NCBI GenBank assembly: GCA_027946555.1
Contig: JAPEVC010000126.1
Coordinates: forward strand, 1-64,000
Direction: 5' to 3'
Source: Gnomoniopsis sp. IMI 355080
Taxonomy: Eukaryota; Ascomycota; Sordariomycetes; Diaporthales; Gnomoniaceae
Length of the DNA: 64,000 nucleotides
Shown here: in pieces, positions 57,836 to 64,000 of the stretch
Position numbering within the stretch: position 1 is the stretch's first letter
How the letters are laid out: every line of letters begins with the position of its first letter
Position numbers and translations under genes: made by a program
The notes under the pieces: generated by a model
Told to the model about the DNA's origin: nothing
Seen by the model: the letters and a program-made list of their open reading frames with translations, nothing else
The model's database searches: none

Positions 57836-60446
57836 TCAATCCCGTGGGTCGTAGATACAGCTCTTGATGTACCTGGTGAGTGCGACGTCGCCCCACTCCT
57901 CCCACTCGTTCCATTGCTCCTCTGAGAGTGCGGATACACCTTCTCGGCGGGCAGCTTTCATCACCTCACGGGCCACGATAATGCTGGCTTCACGCACACG
58001 CTCGATACGGGGGTAGATGAGGCCCTTGTGGATCTCGTCGGCGTTGAGGGACCCGGCGAGAGCTGCGGCGGAGGTGTAGATCATCTCGTCAGTGATCTTG
58101 GTTGCCTTGGCCAGAATGGCGCCGAGACCAATACCAGGGAACACGTAGACGTTGTTGCCTTGGTTGGGGTGGTATGTGACGGAGCGGTCGCCGTTCTTGA
58201 CGGTGTACGAGGCGAAGGGTGATCCAGAAGCGAAGATCACGCTACCCTCGGTCCAGTTGACGGCCTGCTCAAATGTACACTCGGCCTTGGTCAACGGGTT
58301 GGAAAGTGGGAAGAGGATGGGGCGACGGCCAAGACCACCAGCGTCCACAGAAGCCTTAAGAGCGCGCACAATGCTCTCGGTGAAGACGCCGAAGGTTGCC
58401 GTCAAACCAACCAGGGCGGTCGGCTTTACATATTCGATGACCTCTTCGAGACTACGGAACTGGTGGCCGTTGTTGTCGGAGCGAGCGAAGTACTTCTTGT
58501 GCTCGGCGAGCTTGTCACCACGGTCCTTGGTGACGAGGCCCTTGGTGTCCACAAGCCAGAATTTGTCCTTGGCGGCCTGCTCGGTCAAGCCTTGACGAGT
58601 GTAGAACTCCACCAGTTGCTTAGCGACACCGACACCAGCGGAACCGGCACCCATAAAGACAAGGCGCTGCTCCTCAATGGGGACGCCTGACAGGTTCACA
58701 GCACCCATGTAACTATTCAACATTGTCAGCCATGGTGCATATTGTGCGATGAAGGGAAAAAATTACCCAGCCAGAACGACGGAGCCAGTTCCTTGGACGT
58801 CGTCGTTGAAACACTTGTAGCCGTTTCGGTAGCGGTCGAGGTAGTTGAAGGCCTTTTCAGATTCAAAATCCTCAAACTGCACAACCATATCCGGGTAAAC
58901 TTCCTTGGCGGCGGCCATGAACTCGTCCATGAAGGCCTGCTGTTCGGAAACAGAGGGACGCTTCTGGCGCAGGCCCATGTAGAGCTCATCCTTCAGGTTG
59001 GTCTCGTTTGCTGTGCCGCAGTCCAAAACAATGGGGAGGGTTTTGGAAGGGTTGATACCGGCGCAAGCTGTGTACAAGGCCAGCTTTCCGATAGGGATAC
59101 CGATGCCGTTAAAGCCAAGGTCGCCAAGACCAAGAATACGTGATCCGTCTGTCACGACGCAGATCTCTGGGTTGGGGTAGGGCCAGTTCTTCAAGATGGT
59201 TCTAATCGATTTTCGCTGCTTAATCGAAATGTACAGGGCCTCAGGGCGGGTGTACAGGGTCGAATACTGCAGGCACACGTCACCAATGGTGGGGGTATAA
59301 ACGAGAGGCATGAGCTCCTTGGCGTGGTCCATGAGCAGTCGGTAGAAGAGATCCACGTTCTGCTCCTTGACGGACGACAGGTAGAGGTACTTGTCAATGT
59401 TGGTTTGACGAGAACGAATCATACGCATGGAGCGTTGGCACTGCTTTGGCAGGTCCTCCATGGTGTGTGGAAGCAAACCAGTCAGGCACTTGTTCACACG
59501 TTCTTCTGGTGTGAAAGCGAGACCTGTGGCGCGGAATCAGCATCACAAGGAAGCAGAGAATCTTGATGAAAAGTAGAGTCATTCTATTACCCTTATTAAA
59601 TGTGGGTTCCTTGAGAACCTGTTGGCCATTGGCCGCCCGCTTTGTAAGTTCCGTGACATAAACGGGCTCGCGGGTTTGCTTGACTTCGCCGTAGGTGTCT
59701 TTCCTATAGCCGCGCAACTGGTCGAGCTGCTGGGCCTTCATGGCCTCCTCGATGGCCTGCATATCGATAGAAGACATTGGGTTCAGGTTGGAAGTCCTTC
59801 TCGCCAAGGAGATGGACATGCGATTTGAGACAGATGTGTGGGACGAGCGTCCTGTGGAGGGAGAGGGAGAGGATGATCGTGGAGTAGAAATATCTGAGCT
59901 GGCTGAACTGTACTGATAAGGTGCGGAAGCCATTGGTCTCTTATTAGGTATGGGAGTGGAGAGAAGATGGGGAAGTAAAGAGATAAATAGCTGAGCAGAC
60001 GAGAAGAGGCTCGAGGCAGCTTTTGTGAAAGGTAGCGAGGATGGTTTGAGGTCCGAGGAGGGGATTACAAAAGAGTCCGAAAGGCAGGCGCTATGGAGCT
60101 GCTGCTGGGGACTGCGGTGGGGGTACGAAGATATGCCCGGTAGGGGTGACGGAGAAGGCGAAGGCGGCGGCTGAGGCTCGGGGTCTGGGTGGATTGAGAA
60201 TGGCTGTTGTACACCTGCAGTTACTGTAGTGGTCAGGTTTTTGATAACCGCTGCCGTAGAGCAAGTGGCTCGAGGTGGCGTATAGGTAGCTGACGTGGAT
60301 GCCGGCGTAAAAAGAGGGGAAGATGTTGAGTAAGAATGAGCTGATGAGGATGTTGAGACCACTCGACCGAAAGCTGGGGCCAGGACGGCATTGATCCGGC
60401 CGGGATGGGATATATGTACTCCTTTCAAGGCCGTCGAGAGTGCCAT
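57836..60446 (-). CDS. NAD-dependent malic enzyme
   Basis: Three exons: 60446-59591, 59523-58767 and 58712-57836, 829 residues if translation begins at 60446. The core begins near KEPTFNKGLAFTPEER and includes LVYTPTIGDVCLQYS, the catalytic Lys region, FNDDVQGTGSVVLAG and the NAD-binding GAGSAGVGVAK. It oxidatively decarboxylates malate to pyruvate and CO2. The first 171 residues are Ser/Pro/Thr-rich with a basic N-terminus like a mitochondrial presequence; a second in-frame ATG at 59933 would give about 658 residues beginning MASAPYQYSS. Fungal NAD-malic enzymes are normally mitochondrial. The true start is uncertain; the enzyme identity is not. Confidence 0.94.
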
Positions 60447-63400
60447 CTTTTTCAGAGATAGGTGGTATTTTGCGAGTGAGTCGCGCGCGTTCTAGGCCAA
60501 CCAATGCCAGGTTGATTTCAGAAACCCTTGCCGATTCACAGGATCTGTGACTGTCTGGAATAATTCCTCCCTGGGATAATATCGGTAACAGACAGTTTCA
60601 ACTTCTGCCACCACCGTGTTTCAACTCAGACCCCCGACTTTGTCGAGGTCACTTTGACCTTTTTGATAGCTGTCGTCCCAGATATCAAGCATCGACGGAT
60701 ATTCCGTAGATCCTTTACAAATGGTGAGCCACTGGCCAAGAAAAATCTCTTTCATCCACTGTCGTCGGGTAGGTAGTGATTGATGGTGGGGGAAACCAGT
60801 GAAAGCAAACAGACCGGGTAAAAGATAGTCCCGCACGAGTTGTGTGTAAGAGGTACTGTACCATGAGTAGTAGTACGAAGGGAGGTCTGCACCGGACAAA
60901 CAGGTGGAATCAGAGAGGAAGGAATACCAGCTCTAGTGTAGTCCAGGAAGAACATTCACCAGGCGGGAAAGGTTGTGAAGATATTTCTAGGGTGACTACT
61001 CCGTACTTTGAATTAAAATCCCCGGGCCTCCTTCTCTTCTCGGACCCAAAATGGCAGACTACGAGCAAAGTCCTCCTCAGCCGGTGGCCGATTTTCGGGG
61101 GGCCTGGAATCTGTACCCCGCGAATACATGGTACTCGTGAGTCAACAAAGTCTCATTCATGCCGAGTCGTATCGCTGCAGCAGGAACACTTACACCGGTC
61201 CATTACACAAGAGCCCAATGTTGGGGGAAAATCGAAATTGACCGACAGCATGTAAGCGACTGACTGACTTTCTGGACGAAAAAGCAAAAAAAATAAAAAA
61301 AAAGATGGGTCGACAGGGCGGACAAAGGCGGGTGCTCATTCGCTTGGACGACCGCTAGCAGGGATCATGGTTCGGGCGATCCGCTACTGCCAGACCGGGG
61401 GGGTTTCGATGGGTCGCGCTAACCTGGCCGGAGTTCCTCCACTTTTGACTTCACTCCTTCTTTTTGGTGACGAAGGCAGGTCGACTGCTTTGCTCCTGCC
61501 TTTTTTTGGCTGCGCTTACTTTCTCTTACACTGTTCCTTCTGGAAAATTGAAATGTAGGTACCAGTGTATAGTCCTGCGTATAGGAACATCAAATTGGCC
61601 AAATTTGGTGACGTATGAAGTGGATCGCGTCGAAGGGCAATTTGAACCAACTGGAATTCTCCCATTTTGACTTGACAATTTCAAAATTTGGGGTCACTGT
61701 GAGCCGCGAACCTTCAGCATGTCTCAAACCCTTCCGAATATCTCCGTCGGGGCCCCCACCCCCCAAAGCACTGCGCAATAGGTATTGCGAAATCTCATCT
61801 AGCAAGTTCAGCCCTGGGTTGATGGCGTTCGCAACGGAGTTAAGTCAGTCAGACTTTCAAAAGGCCGGAGCTACCAACAGTCCCACTCAAATCACGCCCG
61901 AAACGGGTCCTCCTGGTGGAAGGCTGACATGCAAGCAACAGCAGACTGACGGACATGACAGCATGATTCTCTCAGACCGTGCACCATAAACTTCCTCTCC
62001 ATTCAGCCCTACATTGACCTGCTATGGTATAATTGAACCATTTTCACTCGGCAGTACCCCGTTGCTATCTCTCGCCGCTGTATCTATCGCCGTGATCCCC
62101 CTTTTACCAAATCACAACATCAGTAGATACCTTAGGTATGTCTGCTGTTTCTTCCGTCATCGATGCCCAAAAGCCGCCGCAAGCTTCCAGAACTTCGAAA
62201 CTCAATTAATTTCTCCTTGGCAACACGAACATTTGTGCAGGGGTGTGTACCCGAACACCTGTTGGGATGACCCGATTCCTCCCGAGCATACGGGGCCTGT
62301 AGATGCGCTCAGCCCCCCTCTCCCCTGCATGCGTAATTACTATGCACCATAGTAAATTGATTTTCCCCGGATTGCCACACAAATGATGGTACCACCTACT
62401 CAAAAAGTTGGACAAAGAAAACGAAGCTCTTACACAGTAGCATGTTCACTCAGGGATGATTCAGGGTCCATCTGATCCTTGAACGCGGCCAACAAAAGGA
62501 CACGAAGCTAGTGTCAGGACACATGGCCTTGCGTTATCATCATCGTGCCGTCGTCTTGTTGTCTTTTCTTTTTTCTCTTTTGCTTTTTAAACTTTTGAAT
62601 GCAGCCTACGCACATGCAGCAGCCCATGCAAAGCACTGTCAATCGGTGAAACACGACCGCTGGCAAGCCCGGCAAGCCCACGATTCACCCACGTCTGATG
62701 TGCACTGCGGATGCTCGCGCATGCCACACGGGTTCCACTTGCCTCAAACAGACGCCCGCGCTCCTTGCGACTCGCACGCTCCCTACGGCTCCCCCCCCTC
62801 CTCCACATTAATTTGGTCTGATAGTTCTCCCGGTGGCCTTCCCCCCTGCCCACCCATGCCCCATTCCCCATTGTAACCTCGATGTTTCCCCCCAGACTAG
62901 TCGATCTTGATAAGGAAGGCTTGGAAAAAGCTTCGCCTGGGCATCGTGAGACCCCGTGCCGGCACACCGGTAACAAGGCGTTGGGTACAGGAGGCATAGA
63001 TGACAGGGGGTGAGGGCAAAGATCTGTTTCAACGTGCAGGTGCCTTGGGGTAGATAGTAGCACTAGCGTGTCAATACATTCAGGCAAACCATAGCTCTTA
63101 CAATCCCGTGAACTATGGTTTACACCTTTCCAGCATTATTTCAAACTTGTTAGCTCGTATAGGCAGGCAGCTCCAGGGCACTGCCATGCGCCAGCTTTTT
63201 TGCGCGAGCGGGCCGTCTGATCTACAAACCTGTCAGCGGCGCGGGTCGAGCAGCAGCCTTCCCCGTCAGTTAGTTCGGTGGTAGCTCAACCGCTGGACTA
63301 GCTGCCGAACAATCAGACAATAGGATCAAACAACAGCACAGGCCAAATTGGGCTAGTTCACTATATACCTCCTCGTCTTTATTATACGCGTTCACCGTTC

Positions 63401-64000
63401 ATCAGAGCACGCGGCTTGTTTTACTTTAGCATCCCAACGCTTTCCCCCAGATCCCAACGATGATCCCGGACCAATGGGGTCTTCTCTTTTCCCTTCCCCA
63501 AGACGTCTCGCAGCAGTAGTACTGGGCTGCAGGGCTGGTGACACTAGACCAATGCCTCGCGTGCCGGTCAGACCCCATTTCGGATCATCTTGGAAATGCT
63601 GCTGTCTATCTATTTTATCTACTGTATACTACTTAGATACAAAAATTGACCTACATAGTATACTCAGGGACATTGAGAGCCAAGAGAAAAATGCATCATT
63701 TGAATCAACGCTGCTCTTTACGGCAACTGAATGGAATATAATTCGTTCCCTCCTTGCAGAACTTCTTATACATGATATGCGTCAAAATACCCCGACCGAC
63801 AAACAAGAAAAGTCGACCTATCCAGAAGGCGCATCTTAGCCCCAGATTCGGAGATTCTGCATCTGCCATGTGCCATGCCCACCGCCATATGGCCTCGCTA
63901 GGTTGTATGTATGTACTATACACCGCATTGCATTGCATTGCACACTACCACCTTATATAATTAGAGGCGCATTCTGCACGACTGCTACACAAGCGGCAAT
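60447..64000. other. Region of about 3.5 kb with no recognised gene
   Basis: Includes the malic enzyme promoter. Several ORFs of 60-170 codons occur on both strands, but they overlap, are rich in low-complexity Ser/Pro/His or Arg, and match nothing I know. No tRNA with acceptable arms was found. A gene entering from the right cannot be excluded. Confidence 0.5.

Noticed and set aside
62511..63087. ORFs on both strands near the right end
   Set aside because: They overlap each other, are Cys/His/Pro- or Arg-rich without domain signals, and no splice pattern improves them.
63270..63320. tRNA-like stretch (GGTGGTAGCTCAACCGCTGGA)
   Set aside because: No paired acceptor or T arm with a conserved TTC loop could be found around it.
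1..64000. Secondary-metabolite gene cluster
   Set aside because: A dioxygenase, an MFS permease, an SDR and an isopropylmalate dehydrogenase are present, but no PKS, NRPS, terpene cyclase, P450 or pathway regulator was seen.

Overview
This is fungal nuclear DNA, almost certainly from a filamentous ascomycete (Pezizomycotina). Most genes carry short introns of about 50-160 bp with GT-AG ends and CTNAC-like branch sites. Gene density is about one per 2-3 kb, and the families present are typical of moulds. A plant-associated or saprobic Dothideomycete-like lifestyle is plausible from the secreted pectin- and glucan-degrading enzymes, but that taxonomic placement is inference. All spliced models were built by hand from splice signals, reading frame and family resemblance; no search was run.

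Layout. 0-2.4 kb: the 5' end of thymidylate kinase (minus strand) and an uncharacterised protein with a KEN motif. 2.4-5.8 kb: a gene-poor stretch. 5.8-11.2 kb: a 12-exon oligopeptide transporter facing a seven-helix fungal rhodopsin-domain protein. 12.7-13.7 kb: an orphan helical protein with a 57-residue internal repeat. 14.4-21.8 kb: a double GFA/CENP-V domain protein, a 2-oxoglutarate/Fe(II) dioxygenase, a Dal5-type MFS permease with one GC-AG intron, and a GH47 alpha-mannosidase. 22.6-25.3 kb: a divergent pair, an extended SDR reductase and a DJ-1/PfpI protein. 25.7-31.4 kb: a C2H2 zinc-finger protein and a secreted-ectodomain, single-pass membrane protein. 32.7-35.6 kb: a divergent pair, adenine/adenosine deaminase and 3-isopropylmalate dehydrogenase. 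37.7-41.4 kb: a housekeeping block with the PP1 inhibitor-2/Glc8 homologue, LCL2 and mitochondrial ribosomal protein bL27. 42.0-45.0 kb: a secreted CIA30-domain protein and a protein with a prion-like tail. 45.0-48.8 kb: mostly non-coding, with one possible tiny acidic gene. 48.8-56.7 kb: endopolygalacturonase, a transmembrane protein, a type-B carboxylesterase and a GH12 endoglucanase. 57.8-60.4 kb: NAD-malic enzyme with an in-frame presequence. 60.4-64.0 kb: no gene seen.

The genes do not form a classic biosynthetic cluster: no PKS, NRPS or terpene synthase is present. The one functional grouping is the 42-57 kb stretch of secreted, mostly plant-polymer-active enzymes. The divergent pairs (22.6-25.3, 32.7-35.6 and 39.2-41.4 kb) may share promoters. 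Items most worth follow-up are the orphan repeat protein, the possible tiny acidic repeat gene, the KEN-motif protein with an in-phase intron, the GC-AG intron, the malic enzyme alternative start, and the recurrent intergenic palindrome TACCTAGGTA.
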